Positions 1 to 7,993 of a stretch of 29,487 nucleotides of DNA are shown here, one piece after another. Made by a program: the position numbers and the translations under genes. The stretch is from positions 1 through 29,487 of the forward strand of contig DINQ01000017.1 in the NCBI GenBank assembly GCA_002426795.1, in the 5' to 3' direction. Numbering within the stretch: position 1 is the stretch's first letter; the number at the start of each line of letters is the position of its first letter. The notes below the pieces were generated by a model. It searched no databases, was not told the origin of the DNA, and saw only the letters and a list, made by a program, of their open reading frames with translations. This DNA comes from Bacteroidales bacterium UBA5536 (GTDB lineage: Bacteria; Bacteroidota; Bacteroidia; Bacteroidales; F082).

Positions 1-1
1 A

Positions 2-1243
2 CCTTATCAATATGCCGTATTGCCAAATGGCATCAAGCTGATTCACAGGCAAAAGCCAGGCGAGGTGGCGCATCTGGCACTGATGGTCAACACGGGCACG
101 CGTGATGAACTGGAGCATGAAAACGGATTGGCGCACCTGATTGAACACATGATTTTTAAAGGCACCAAAAAGCGCAAGGCTTTTCATGTGCTGAGCCGGC
201 TCGAAAACATCGGGGGCGACCTCAATGCCTACACCACCAAGGAGGAAACCTGTATCCATGCTTCATTTCTCAAACCCTATTACGACCGAAGTCTTGAGTT
301 GTTTGCCGATATCGCTTTTCAGGCAAGTTTCCCGGCCAGTGAGCTGGTGAAAGAAAAGGATGTCATCCTGGATGAAATCAATTCATACCGCGATAATCCT
401 TCAGAGGAGATTTTTGACGAGTTCGAAAACCAGCTTTTTAATGGTCATCCCATCGGTAGAAATATTTTGGGTACTGCAGAGAGTGTAAAGGCTTTCACAA
501 GGTCGGATATTTTTCGGTTTGTCCATGCCAACTATGCCACCGACCAAATGGTGTTGGGCTCTGTAGGCGATCTTCCGTTTTCGAAGTTTGTTGCTATGGC
601 TACACACTATTTTGGGGAAGTTCCGGCGCGTTCACTTAAACCGAAAAGGCAAACTTTCGAAAACTACCAGCCGGTTTTTAAATCAGTAGACAGAAAAAGT
701 TTTTTGAGCCATTGCATGTTGGGTAATCTTGCCTATCACCGCCGACATCCCAAAAAACATGCTATGGTGCTGCTCAACAATATTCTGGGTGGTCCCGGAT
801 TGAACTCGAGGCTGAACCTGAATATTCGCGAAAAATATGGCTTTACCTATTCTATCGAGTCGCATTTCACGGCATATTCTGACACAGGCGTTTTTGCTGT
901 TTACCTGGGAACCGACCCTAAATCAATTCAAAAAGCCATACAACTGGTTCATAAAGAGCTGAAGAGTCTTCGTGAAAAGCCACTTGGCAGCCTGCAGCTT
1001 CAGCGGGCCAAACAGCAGTTGATCGGACAGCTGGCCATCAGCTTTGAGTCGGGTTTGAGCGAGTTGTTGTCGATCTCGCGCTCACACCTGCTGTTCGAAA
1101 GAGTGGACAGCATGGCCGAGATTAGCCTGCGTATCGAGAAGCTCACGGCAGCCGATTTACTCGAAGCTGCCAATGAAATATTGAACCCATCGCAACTCAA
1201 CACACTTATTTTTGCCGGCACTGGTGAAGATACGGATACATGA
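2..1243 (+). CDS. M16 family zinc metallopeptidase (insulinase/PqqL-like), 5'-partial
   Basis: Predicted zinc endopeptidase of the M16 (pitrilysin/insulinase, mitochondrial-processing-peptidase-like) family. The reading frame is open to the window edge: codons from base 2 read PYQYAVLPNGIKL, the usual M16 N-terminus, so the true start lies just outside and only a few residues are missing. The TTG at 20 is an internal codon. Counting from base 20, the inverted zinc motif HLIEH is at residues 39-43 and the third zinc ligand E119 (in KDVILDEI) follows 76 residues after H43, the family spacing, so the peptidase should be catalytically competent. The second half (about 200-400) is the M16_C domain, with GGPGLNSRL and REKYGFTYS. 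At about 413 residues it is a single-unit M16 protein. No signal peptide can be judged because the start is missing. Its stop overlaps the next frame (ATGA at 1240-1243), suggesting co-transcription. The substrate is unknown. Confidence 0.93.
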   Translation, partial: PYQYAVLPNGIKLIHRQKPGEVAHLALMVNTGTRDELEHENGLAHLIEHMIFKGTKKRKAFHVLSRLENIGGDLNAYTTKEETCIHASFLKPYYDRSLELFADIAFQASFPASELVKEKDVILDEINSYRDNPSEEIFDEFENQLFNGHPIGRNILGTAESVKAFTRSDIFRFVHANYATDQMVLGSVGDLPFSKFVAMATHYFGEVPARSLKPKRQTFENYQPVFKSVDRKSFLSHCMLGNLAYHRRHPKKHAMVLLNNILGGPGLNSRLNLNIREKYGFTYSIESHFTAYSDTGVFAVYLGTDPKSIQKAIQLVHKELKSLREKPLGSLQLQRAKQQLIGQLAISFESGLSELLSISRSHLLFERVDSMAEISLRIEKLTAADLLEAANEILNPSQLNTLIFAGTGEDTDT

Positions 1244-1281
1244 TGGCTGAACTGACTTTTTGCATCGGCGAAACGAAAAAA

Positions 1282-1842
1282 ATGTATTTTTACCGCATGA
1301 GGAAGAGCATATCAAGTGTATTAAGTCTGATAATTTTTTTTCTTATTGCGATGCAGCTGCAGGCACAGGAACTGGAGCCCAAGGTGGCTGAATTCGGCGT
1401 AAAACCATATGAAAGGCCACTCAATACCGTTGAACAACCAAAGCTTATCAGTCCGGATGAGGAGGCTCTTGACACTGTTTTTGTGGTGACACTGCAGGAG
1501 CTGAGTCAGTATTATCAGTCGACACGACTTGTGATTGCCTTTACCAACAACAGCCCATTTTTTGTCGATAATTTCTGGATTCAGGTACGGCTGCTGGACA
1601 AGAATGGCAGCTTTTTGTACCGCGAACAACCCGTGCTGTTCACCACTGTGAATGCAGGTAGAACAGTTAGGGGAGAAGTGCTTTGCGAAAGCATTGGAAC
1701 AGAAGAAGTTGGTTATGTGGTGATCAGACCCGAACTACTCGAAATCGAACGAAACGAGCGCCCTTTCGAATCTCGTTTTCTGAGCCTGAAATCAACCGTT
1801 CAAAAACCTGTTCGTATGGTTTTAAGTAGTATGTTCGAATGA
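1282..1842 (+). CDS. Small exported protein of unknown function
   Basis: I do not recognise this family. The product has a signal peptide (basic MYFYRMRK, then a hydrophobic stretch ending LQAQ), so it is probably periplasmic or outer-membrane associated. The mature part of about 155 residues starts with a polar linker and then a region rich in predicted beta strands (TRLVIAFTNN, FWIQVRLLDKNG, VGYVVIRPE) that looks like a single Ig/FxLYD-type sandwich; that fold is inference. Three starts are possible: ATG 1240 (overlapping the upstream stop as ATGA), ATG 1282 and ATG 1297. I chose 1282 because it follows an A-rich tract (gaaacgaaaaaa), typical of Bacteroidota translation starts, and gives a normal signal peptide; 1240 would add 14 non-hydrophobic residues in front. 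Its stop overlaps the methyltransferase start (ATGA 1839-1842). It may act with the M16 peptidase, but only the gene order suggests this. Confidence 0.8.
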   Translation: MYFYRMRKSISSVLSLIIFFLIAMQLQAQELEPKVAEFGVKPYERPLNTVEQPKLISPDEEALDTVFVVTLQELSQYYQSTRLVIAFTNNSPFFVDNFWIQVRLLDKNGSFLYREQPVLFTTVNAGRTVRGEVLCESIGTEEVGYVVIRPELLEIERNERPFESRFLSLKSTVQKPVRMVLSSMFE

Positions 1843-2471
1843 AAGACCGCCTCGAAGACTATGTGCTTAAGCACAGTACAGCGCCCGATGCCCTGCTGCA
1901 TGAGATATACCGGCAAACCAACCTGAGAACCATTTATCCACGCATGATTTCCGGACCCGTTCAAGGGAAGTTGCTCGAGATGATCTGCCGGATGCTTCAA
2001 CCAAAAAGGGTGCTCGAAATCGGAACTTTCACAGCTTATGCGGCCATTTCAATGGCCAGGGCAATGCCTGATGATGGCTTGCTCACGACCCTTGAAGCAG
2101 ACGAGGAACTTGAGCCTTTGATCCATGACTTTGTGGCTAAAGCCGGCCTTGAGAACAAAATTGAACTGCTGATTGGCGATGCCAAAATCCTCATCCCGGG
2201 ATTGAAGGATGATTTCGATCTGGTTTTTATCGATGCCGATAAACTGGGATACCCCACTTACTATGAATTGGCATTTGAAAAAGTACGTGCAGGAGGATTC
2301 ATTTTGGCCGACAATGTGTTATGGAGCGGAAAAGTGGCAGATCCTGGCGTTACGGACGCTGAAACCATGGCCATACGCGAATTCAACCAGCTAGTTGCCA
2401 ACGACCCACGTGTCGAGCAGGTCTTGTTGCCCCTTCGCGACGGTTTGACCATCATCAGAAAATGCAGCTGA
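1839..2471 (+). CDS. SAM-dependent O-methyltransferase (caffeoyl-CoA OMT-like, class I)
   Basis: A 210-residue cytoplasmic methyltransferase of the cation-dependent O-methyltransferase_3 family (catechol/caffeoyl-CoA type). The SAM-binding motif I is VLEIGTFTAYAAISMA (58-73), the acidic motif II is TLEAD (84-88), and the metal-binding residues fit D132 (in FIDAD) and D158/N159 (in ADNVLWSG), as in known members. The length is normal for bacterial relatives. The start ATG overlaps the preceding stop by 4 nt, which indicates translational coupling and fixes the start. It is the last gene of the rightward run that begins with the M16 peptidase; its stop lies 6 nt from the stop of convergent purE, with no clear terminator between. 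The substrate cannot be read from sequence; bacterial members act on catechols or other vicinal hydroxyls. Confidence 0.93.
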   Translation: MKDRLEDYVLKHSTAPDALLHEIYRQTNLRTIYPRMISGPVQGKLLEMICRMLQPKRVLEIGTFTAYAAISMARAMPDDGLLTTLEADEELEPLIHDFVAKAGLENKIELLIGDAKILIPGLKDDFDLVFIDADKLGYPTYYELAFEKVRAGGFILADNVLWSGKVADPGVTDAETMAIREFNQLVANDPRVEQVLLPLRDGLTIIRKCS

Positions 2472-2477
2472 CAGAAA

Positions 2478-2984
2478 TCAGTTGGTCTTGTATTTGAATC
2501 GAATTTCCCTCAGGTCTTCGTTGGCCCGACTGATTTTTAACTTGAGGTTGTTTTTGTAATTCACCACTTTTTCCATCATTTCTTCATCACCAATTGCCAT
2601 CATTTGCGCAGCCAGTATGCCCGCATTCAGAGCACCATTCACGGCCACAGTAGCAACAGGTATTCCGGGAGGCATCTGCACGATGGCAAACAGGGCATCC
2701 AACCCTTCCATGCCCGATTTGATCGGTACGCCAATGACAGGTAGTTGTGTAAAAGCTGCAACAACACCAGGCAAGTGCGCTGCCATGCCTGCGCCTGCTA
2801 TGATAACTTTGATTCCGCGTGATTTGGCTTCTGTGGCAAATTTTTCGACCAGCTCTGGCGTGCGGTGTGCGCTGAGCGCGTTCATCTCGAAAGGAATACC
2901 CATTTCATCAAAAAAAACGGCAGCTTTTTCCATCACTGGTAAATCGGAAGTGCTGCCCATGATAATGCTAACTACTGCTTCCAT
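2478..2984 (-). CDS. purE: N5-carboxyaminoimidazole ribonucleotide mutase PurE (class I)
   Basis: Catalyses conversion of N5-CAIR to 4-carboxy-AIR in de novo purine synthesis; cytoplasmic, octameric in the family. The 168 residues match class I PurE: GSTSD at 10-14 (phosphate binding), SAHRTP at 38-43 with catalytic His40, and GAGMAAHLPGV at 64-74. Length and motif order are standard, and the class I form implies a partner PurK elsewhere in the genome. The gene is divergent from hpt across a gap of about 110 bp holding a promoter box for each direction (CAAAAATA at 3010-3017, read leftward as TATTTTTG). Convergent with the methyltransferase, with 6 nt between stops. Confidence 0.97.
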   Translation of the reverse strand: MEAVVSIIMGSTSDLPVMEKAAVFFDEMGIPFEMNALSAHRTPELVEKFATEAKSRGIKVIIAGAGMAAHLPGVVAAFTQLPVIGVPIKSGMEGLDALFAIVQMPPGIPVATVAVNGALNAGILAAQMMAIGDEEMMEKVVNYKNNLKLKISRANEDLREIRFKYKTN

Positions 2985-3009
2985 CCTAGGTGTTTTGGTT
3001 TTTACATGG

Positions 3010-3035
3010 CAAAAATACAGTTATTGCACGAGCAA
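3010..3035 (-). promoter_or_regulatory. Predicted purE promoter
   Basis: On the minus strand TATTTTTG (3010-3017) matches the Bacteroidota -7 consensus TAnnTTTG and lies 25 nt upstream of the purE ATG. The nearest TTG (3033-3035) is 15 nt further upstream, shorter than the usual 19-20 nt, so only the -7 box is firm. That TTG is the right arm of the inverted repeat at 3024-3035. Confidence 0.55.
3024..3035. repeat. Inverted repeat TTGC-ACGA-GCAA midway between purE and hpt promoters
   Basis: A perfect 4+4 bp inverted repeat with a 4-nt centre. It lies between the two outward-facing -7 boxes (3010-3017 for purE, 3049-3056 for hpt), and its arms supply the only -33-like TTG for each direction. 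A shared operator for the two purine genes is possible. The repeat is short enough to occur by chance. Confidence 0.35.
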
Positions 3036-3056
3036 GCATAACATTCCTTATATTTG
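3024..3056 (+). promoter_or_regulatory. Predicted hpt promoter
   Basis: TATATTTG (3049-3056) matches TAnnTTTG; TTG at 3024-3026 lies 22 nt upstream of it, slightly longer than the typical spacing. The ATG of hpt at 3098 follows 41 nt downstream. The box lies inside the frame extension that reaches back to 2990, which argues that translation starts at 3098. Confidence 0.6.
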
Positions 3057-3097
3057 TTGGTTCAAAAACGGGCGGTGGTCCGGTTAATCAGTTTGTT

Positions 3098-3637
3098 ATG
3101 AGTATTATCAGAGTTCACGATAAAGAATTTGATTTATATATCCCTCAGGATCAGATCGAGAGAGCGATCAAAAGAGTGGCCGACGACATCAACCGTGATC
3201 TGGCCGGTAAAAACCCTTTGTTTCTGGTTGTGCTGAATGGCGCATTCATGTTTGCTGCCGAACTGTTCAAAAACATTGAAATAGAATGTGAGATTTCGTT
3301 TGTGAAACTCTCTTCTTACTCCGGAACGGCCTCGACCTCGGTGATTCGGGAATTGATTGGGCTCGATCAATCCGTTTCAGGACGGAATATTGTACTTGTT
3401 GAAGATATTGTTGACACCGGACTCACTATTAAATACACCAGCGAAAAGCTCAAGAAACTCGAAGCCAACGATGTGAAAGTTGCCACCATGCTGTTCAAGC
3501 CCAATGCATTCAAATTTGATTATCCCATTGATTATGTGGGAATTGAAATCCCTAACGATTTTATTATTGGCTACGGACTCGACTACAATGAGCATGCACG
3601 CAATTTGCCCGATATCTATAAAATTGTTTCATCCTAA
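3098..3637 (+). CDS. hpt: Hypoxanthine phosphoribosyltransferase
   Basis: Purine salvage enzyme joining hypoxanthine (often also guanine) to PRPP to give IMP or GMP; cytoplasmic. The 179 residues carry the PRPP-binding loop VEDIVDTGLT (101-110), the N-terminal LNGAFMF region (47-53), the flexible loop LSSYSGT (71-77), and the base-binding C-terminal part with PNDFIIGYGLDY (152-163). The length is normal for bacterial Hpt. The frame is open back to 2990, but those extra 36 residues are not conserved-looking and contain the promoter box at 3049-3056, so I place the start at ATG 3098. Divergent from purE and 15 nt upstream of adk, so hpt and adk very likely form an operon; salvage nucleotides made here would feed the adenylate kinase. 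Confidence 0.96.
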   Translation: MSIIRVHDKEFDLYIPQDQIERAIKRVADDINRDLAGKNPLFLVVLNGAFMFAAELFKNIEIECEISFVKLSSYSGTASTSVIRELIGLDQSVSGRNIVLVEDIVDTGLTIKYTSEKLKKLEANDVKVATMLFKPNAFKFDYPIDYVGIEIPNDFIIGYGLDYNEHARNLPDIYKIVSS

Positions 3638-3652
3638 TCCTTATCAAACCTC

Positions 3653-4825
3653 ATGCTGAACATCGCGTTATTTGGCCCTCCCGGCGCAGGAAAAGGCACA
3701 CAATCGAAGTTATTACTCGAAAAGTATAACCTTACTTATATTTCAACAGGCGACATCCTTCGTGAAGAAATTGCCAACGATACCCAGTTGGGACGTGAAG
3801 CAAAAGACATTATTGGCCGGGGTGGTTTGGTGCCGGATGAAATCATCGTTCAGATCATCGAGAAGAAGGTGACCATGAACATCAATACCGGCGGAATCCT
3901 GTTTGACGGATTTCCCAGAACGGTAGTGCAGGCCTATATACTTGAAGGCTTGCTCCTCAAAATGAACACCAGCCTTACCTGCATGCTGAGCCTGGAAGTG
4001 CCCAAAGATGAACTGATGTCGCGTATGCTCGAAAGGGCTAAAACGAGCGGCAGAAGCGATGACAACCTTGAAGTTATTAAGGTGCGTCTGCAGGAGTACG
4101 AGAACAAAACCAAGCCTGTAATAGATTTCTATCAGGAAAAAGAAAAATATTTCCCCATCAACGGTGTCGGGTCGGTAGAAGACATCTTTAAAAATCTGTG
4201 TCATACCATTGACAATACCTTTAAACAGGATTATTTCAATGTGGTACTGCTGGGCAAGCCTGGCTCTGGAAAAGGAACGCAGGGCGAATTACTGGCACGT
4301 AACAACAACCTTGTGTATATCAGCACCGGTAAACTGCTCCGCAAAGAGATTGCCAACGGGACGGAGATTGGAAAAATTGCCAAACCCTATATGGACAGGG
4401 GAGAAATTGTGCCCGATGAGATTGCCATCAAGCTGATTGAGAGAAAGATTGAGCACAACCCAACTGCAGCCGGATTTATCTTCAAAGGATTCCCGCGTAC
4501 GATTGTGCAGGCGTATATTCTGGACGGACTGTTGCGCCGGATGAATTCGCGTGTGTCGGGTATGCTGAATATCAAACTCACCACACTCGAAGCCATGAAA
4601 AGGTTGAACGACCGGGGGAAAACAGACAGAAAGAGACCCTACGATCTTTCAATGGATATGATTCTCAACCGCTTGGAAGAATACGAAAAGAAAACCAAAC
4701 CGGTTATCGACTATTACAAAAAACAAAGTGTGTTTTTCGAAGTGGATGGGGCAGGAACCGAAGAAGAGGTGAACAAACGCCTGGAAGAATCCGTCAAGCT
4801 GATTATCGCCCAGCTGAGGGGATAA
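3653..4825 (+). CDS. adk: Tandem (double-domain) adenylate kinase; second domain altered at key residues
   Basis: Adenylate kinase interconverts ATP+AMP and 2 ADP. A normal Adk has about 190-215 residues; this one has 390 because it holds two complete Adk units in one frame. Unit 1 (1-192) is canonical: P-loop GPPGAGKGT 8-16, STGDILR 31-37, FDGFPRT 84-90, short LID with GRSDD 133-137 (AK1-type, no zinc finger), and R145. Unit 2 (about 194-390) keeps the P-loop GKPGSGKGT (201-209), R230, GFPRT and R340. It has Lys where unit 1 has Asp in STGD (D34 to K227) and in the Mg-coordinating FDGFPRT (D85 to K278), and its LID is changed to RGKTDRKRPYD (321-331). I infer that unit 1 is the active kinase and unit 2 is a structural or regulatory pseudokinase, or has a different specificity. 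No frameshift or stop separates them. Same-strand neighbour hpt is 15 nt upstream. Confidence 0.93.
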   Translation: MLNIALFGPPGAGKGTQSKLLLEKYNLTYISTGDILREEIANDTQLGREAKDIIGRGGLVPDEIIVQIIEKKVTMNINTGGILFDGFPRTVVQAYILEGLLLKMNTSLTCMLSLEVPKDELMSRMLERAKTSGRSDDNLEVIKVRLQEYENKTKPVIDFYQEKEKYFPINGVGSVEDIFKNLCHTIDNTFKQDYFNVVLLGKPGSGKGTQGELLARNNNLVYISTGKLLRKEIANGTEIGKIAKPYMDRGEIVPDEIAIKLIERKIEHNPTAAGFIFKGFPRTIVQAYILDGLLRRMNSRVSGMLNIKLTTLEAMKRLNDRGKTDRKRPYDLSMDMILNRLEEYEKKTKPVIDYYKKQSVFFEVDGAGTEEEVNKRLEESVKLIIAQLRG

Positions 4826-4987
4826 ACAAGATACTTTCTTGCTTAATCAGAAACATGAATGAATACTGCGACACCGTTTGCAGAGATTCTTTATGATTTT
4901 TTTAGTGTTTTTTATTGCCAATACTGAATATTTCGGCGAACTTTACACTGACATTAATCTCAATTATGTTCAGTTAATTTCTACTTC

Positions 4988-7702
4988 ATGATGAAACTAA
5001 GCCTAAGCCTGGATTATTATAGCAGTTGGGGCCAAATGCTGTTTGTTTGCGGCAATGATGAAAGCCTTGGCAACTGGGACACCGAAAAAGCCGCACGAAT
5101 GGAATACATCGGCAATAACCAGTGGACAACACAACTTGAGCTTCCTTTGAATAAAACGCTGGAATACAAGTATTTTGTGCGCGAGGGACATGGATATGTG
5201 AACTGGGAAGGCGACACAAACCGCCTGCTCGACACCGGAGATGGCAAGGAAATATTTGTGCGCGATGTGTGGCAGGTCGCTACCGACCCCCAGCGTGTGA
5301 TGAATACCAAAGCATTTACCGAGGTGATTCTAAAACCTGAAAGTCTTTTTCGGCAGCGTGCAAAGACAAAAACAGAGCAAAAAATCCGTTTTGTATTGCA
5401 TGCCCCCAGGGTGGGAAAGGGTTATGCCGTGGCCATTGTGGGCGACTCAAAAGCTCTTGGTAACTGGAACAAACCCGTGACGATGGGGAACAAGCATTAC
5501 CCATATTGGCAACTTGAAATCGACAGGCAGGATGTGGGTGCCGAGATAAATTATAAGTATGTCATCCAATCGCGCTCCACAGCTGAAGTAACCACCTGGG
5601 AAGAAGGACCAAACCGGCAATTGCCTGTTCCTGAACAAATGGCTGAAGAAAGTCTTTTCATCGTAAACGATGTGCATTTTCGCTATCCTGTCGGAAACTG
5701 GAAAGGGGCAGGGGTGGCTGTGCCCATTTTCTCGCTGCGCTCGGATGAAAGCTTTGGTGTGGGCGAATTTAACGACCTGAAAAAATTGGTAGACTGGAGC
5801 GTGAAAACAGGATTGAAAATGATTCAGGTGTTGCCGATCAATGAGACGGTCGCAACCCATTCATGGCTCGATTCTTATCCCTACAAGTCCATCTCGGTCA
5901 TGGCGCTGCACCCCATGTACCTGCACCTGCCAGCCATGGGCGTACTCAACGACCCTGTGGCCAAAGCCGAATTTGACCAGCTGAAAGTCCAACTCAATGC
6001 CATGCAGGTGGTTGATTATGTGAAAATGTTTGGTGCCAAAGCGAGGTATTTCAAACTGATCTTCGACCAAAACTGGAGCAAGGTAAGAAAGCAGAAAGAT
6101 TACCTCCGCTTTTTTGACGAAAACAAAAACTGGCTGCTGCCATATGCCAGTTTCTGTTACCTGCGCGACCAGTTTAAAACCAGTGACTTTACCCAGTGGA
6201 AAGAATATGCCACCTTTAATCCCGATAAAATAGCCAGGTTGTGTGATCCTGAAAACGACTTTCACGAGCATATAGCAGTTCACTTTTTTATCCAGTATCA
6301 TCTTGACCTGCAGTTGCGTGAAGCCATCGAGTATGCCCATTCGAAAGGAATCGGAATCAAGGGCGACATCCCCATCGGCATCAGCCGCAACAGCATTGAA
6401 GCCTGGTCGGAACCAGAACTGTTTAACCTGAACGGGCAGGCAGGCGCACCGCCCGACGATTTTGCAGTAATGGGTCAAAACTGGGGTTTCCCGACCTATA
6501 ACTGGGAAGTAATGGCGCAGGATGGCTATGCCTGGTGGCGGAAGCGGCTCAAAATGATGGAGAAGTATTTTGATGCTTACCGAATCGACCATATTTTAGG
6601 TTTTTTCAGAATTTGGGAGATCCCAATCCATGCCTTGCATGGCCTTCAAGGATTTTTCAAGCCGGGATTACCATTGCAGCCAGGAGAGTTTGAAGATTGG
6701 GGTCTTTGGTTTGATGAAGAAAGATTCACAAAACCCTATATCAGGGGGCACTTTTTACACGATTTTTTTGGTGAATACACCGAAGAAGTTAGAACCAAAT
6801 ACCTGACAGAGACAGATTATAGCGTATTTGAGCTCAAAGAGTTTGTAGATACCCAACAGAAAATCTATCAGCTTTTCAGCCCGAATGGCCAAACCGCTGA
6901 TGTGAGCGGCAAAGACATTATCCTGCGCGATGGATTGATGTCGTTGCTCAACGAAGTCTTGTTTATCAAAGATCCATATGCCTCCCCAGCTGCTTATCAT
7001 CCCCGCATTGCCTTCCATTTTACCAATTCTTACCGTGAACTGGAGCCGCATCAGAAAGACAGCCTCAACGATTTGTATATCGACTTTTTCTACAAACGAC
7101 ATGATGAATTCTGGAAATGGCATGCCATGTCGAAGTTACCGGCCATTGTTGAAGCCTCGAATATGTTGGTTTGTGGCGAAGACTTAGGCATGGTGCCCGA
7201 AAGCGTTCCCGATGTAATGTCTGCCCTGAATATCCTCAGCCTCGAAATACAGCGGATGCCGAAGAACCCCAAGGTGCAGTTCGGACACCCGGCCGATGCT
7301 CCTTACCTGAGCGTTTGCACTACTTCAACCCACGACATGTCGACAATCAGAGGTTGGTGGGAAGAAGACCGGGTTAAAACCAATATGTTTTATAAGCACA
7401 TTCTGGGTCATAACGACGAACCACCTTTTTATGCTGAGCCCTGGGTTTGCAGGGAAATCATCAACCAGCACCTGCACTCACCGGCCATGTGGACCATTTT
7501 TCCTATTCAGGATTTGATCGCTATGGATGGTAACCTGCGTTGGGATCAAACAGATAAGGAACGGATCAACGTGCCCAGTGATCCGGAGAATAAATGGCGG
7601 TATCGAATGACCCTCACATTGGATGAGCTGCTTGAAGCAGATGAATTTAACCGCATTTTACATGGACTTGTCCATGCCTCCGGAAGAGATTCGGATTACT
7701 AG
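4988..7702 (+). CDS. malQ: 4-alpha-glucanotransferase (GH77, amylomaltase) with two CBM20 modules, DPE2-like
   Basis: Transfers alpha-1,4-glucan segments between maltodextrins or polysaccharide acceptors; no signal peptide, so probably cytoplasmic and part of glycogen/maltose handling. The 904 residues comprise two starch-binding CBM20 modules (about 2-105 and 128-230; each has GNW with aromatic residues and a Y-K-Y/F strand) and a GH77 barrel (about 245-890). Catalytic residues fit nucleophile D534 (YRIDHILGFF), acid/base E731 (CGEDLG) and D783 (STHDMS). The D534-E731 distance is about 197 residues against roughly 48 in E. coli MalQ or Thermus amylomaltase, so about 150 residues are inserted. 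The two CBM20 modules plus this insertion match plant cytosolic DPE2. ATG 4988 and 4991 are adjacent; either could start. No Bacteroidota promoter box was found in the 162 bp upstream. A strong terminator follows the stop. Confidence 0.95.
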   Translation: MMKLSLSLDYYSSWGQMLFVCGNDESLGNWDTEKAARMEYIGNNQWTTQLELPLNKTLEYKYFVREGHGYVNWEGDTNRLLDTGDGKEIFVRDVWQVATDPQRVMNTKAFTEVILKPESLFRQRAKTKTEQKIRFVLHAPRVGKGYAVAIVGDSKALGNWNKPVTMGNKHYPYWQLEIDRQDVGAEINYKYVIQSRSTAEVTTWEEGPNRQLPVPEQMAEESLFIVNDVHFRYPVGNWKGAGVAVPIFSLRSDESFGVGEFNDLKKLVDWSVKTGLKMIQVLPINETVATHSWLDSYPYKSISVMALHPMYLHLPAMGVLNDPVAKAEFDQLKVQLNAMQVVDYVKMFGAKARYFKLIFDQNWSKVRKQKDYLRFFDENKNWLLPYASFCYLRDQFKTSDFTQWKEYATFNPDKIARLCDPENDFHEHIAVHFFIQYHLDLQLREAIEYAHSKGIGIKGDIPIGISRNSIEAWSEPELFNLNGQAGAPPDDFAVMGQNWGFPTYNWEVMAQDGYAWWRKRLKMMEKYFDAYRIDHILGFFRIWEIPIHALHGLQGFFKPGLPLQPGEFEDWGLWFDEERFTKPYIRGHFLHDFFGEYTEEVRTKYLTETDYSVFELKEFVDTQQKIYQLFSPNGQTADVSGKDIILRDGLMSLLNEVLFIKDPYASPAAYHPRIAFHFTNSYRELEPHQKDSLNDLYIDFFYKRHDEFWKWHAMSKLPAIVEASNMLVCGEDLGMVPESVPDVMSALNILSLEIQRMPKNPKVQFGHPADAPYLSVCTTSTHDMSTIRGWWEEDRVKTNMFYKHILGHNDEPPFYAEPWVCREIINQHLHSPAMWTIFPIQDLIAMDGNLRWDQTDKERINVPSDPENKWRYRMTLTLDELLEADEFNRILHGLVHASGRDSDY

Positions 7703-7710
7703 ACAAAGAA

Positions 7711-7744
7711 AAAAACCCTGAAGCGAATTGTTTCAGGGTTTTTT
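7711..7744 (+). terminator. Rho-independent terminator after malQ
   Basis: A 12-bp perfect stem (AAAAACCCTGAA / TTCAGGGTTTTT) with a 9-nt loop begins 8 nt after the malQ stop and ends in a T-run. The A-rich left side means it could also stop leftward transcription from the small genes at 7790-8140. Confidence 0.9.
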
Positions 7745-7789
7745 GATGGCGGGCTGTTCTAAATGCGGGTGTCTTCGAGCGAAGACTTT

Positions 7790-7975
7790 TTAAAGGAAAA
7801 AGGATCGCTTATTAATGATGGAATAGAGACGGAAGGAATCTTGTTTGTTTAGGGGTTCAAAAAAATATACCTTGGTTCCATTGAGGTAAACCTTGGCATC
7901 AATATCTTTCACCAGACGTTCGACCAGGCCTTGTTCCTGGATTTGTCCAAGTGTATAAACTTCATTGATTTTCAT
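7790..7975 (-). CDS. Small protein of unknown function (61 aa)
   Basis: Not recognised. The 61-residue frame reads MKINEVYTLGQIQEQG at its start and continues through alternating polar and hydrophobic residues (AKVYLNGTKVYFFEPLN) that suggest a small compact alpha/beta or SH3-like fold; this is a guess from pattern only. No signal peptide and no cysteines. It is 18 nt downstream of the zinc-ribbon gene on the same strand, so the two probably share a transcript, and the A-rich side of the malQ terminator could end it. It might be a partner of the zinc ribbon. With a frame this short, coding status rests on amino-acid composition and the tandem arrangement. Confidence 0.55.
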   Translation of the reverse strand: MKINEVYTLGQIQEQGLVERLVKDIDAKVYLNGTKVYFFEPLNKQDSFRLYSIINKRSFFL

Positions 7976-7993
7976 GGTTTATGGAGTTGTTGG

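Noticed and set aside
4826..4987. Possible terminator or promoter between adk and malQ
   Set aside because: Only a 5-bp CAAGA/TCTTG hairpin without a T-run and no TAnnTTTG box were found, so neither is called.
5861..6592. 243-residue antisense frame inside malQ
   Set aside because: It lies wholly opposite the conserved GH77 catalytic region, and its sequence shows no domain; it is a mirror of codon bias in malQ.
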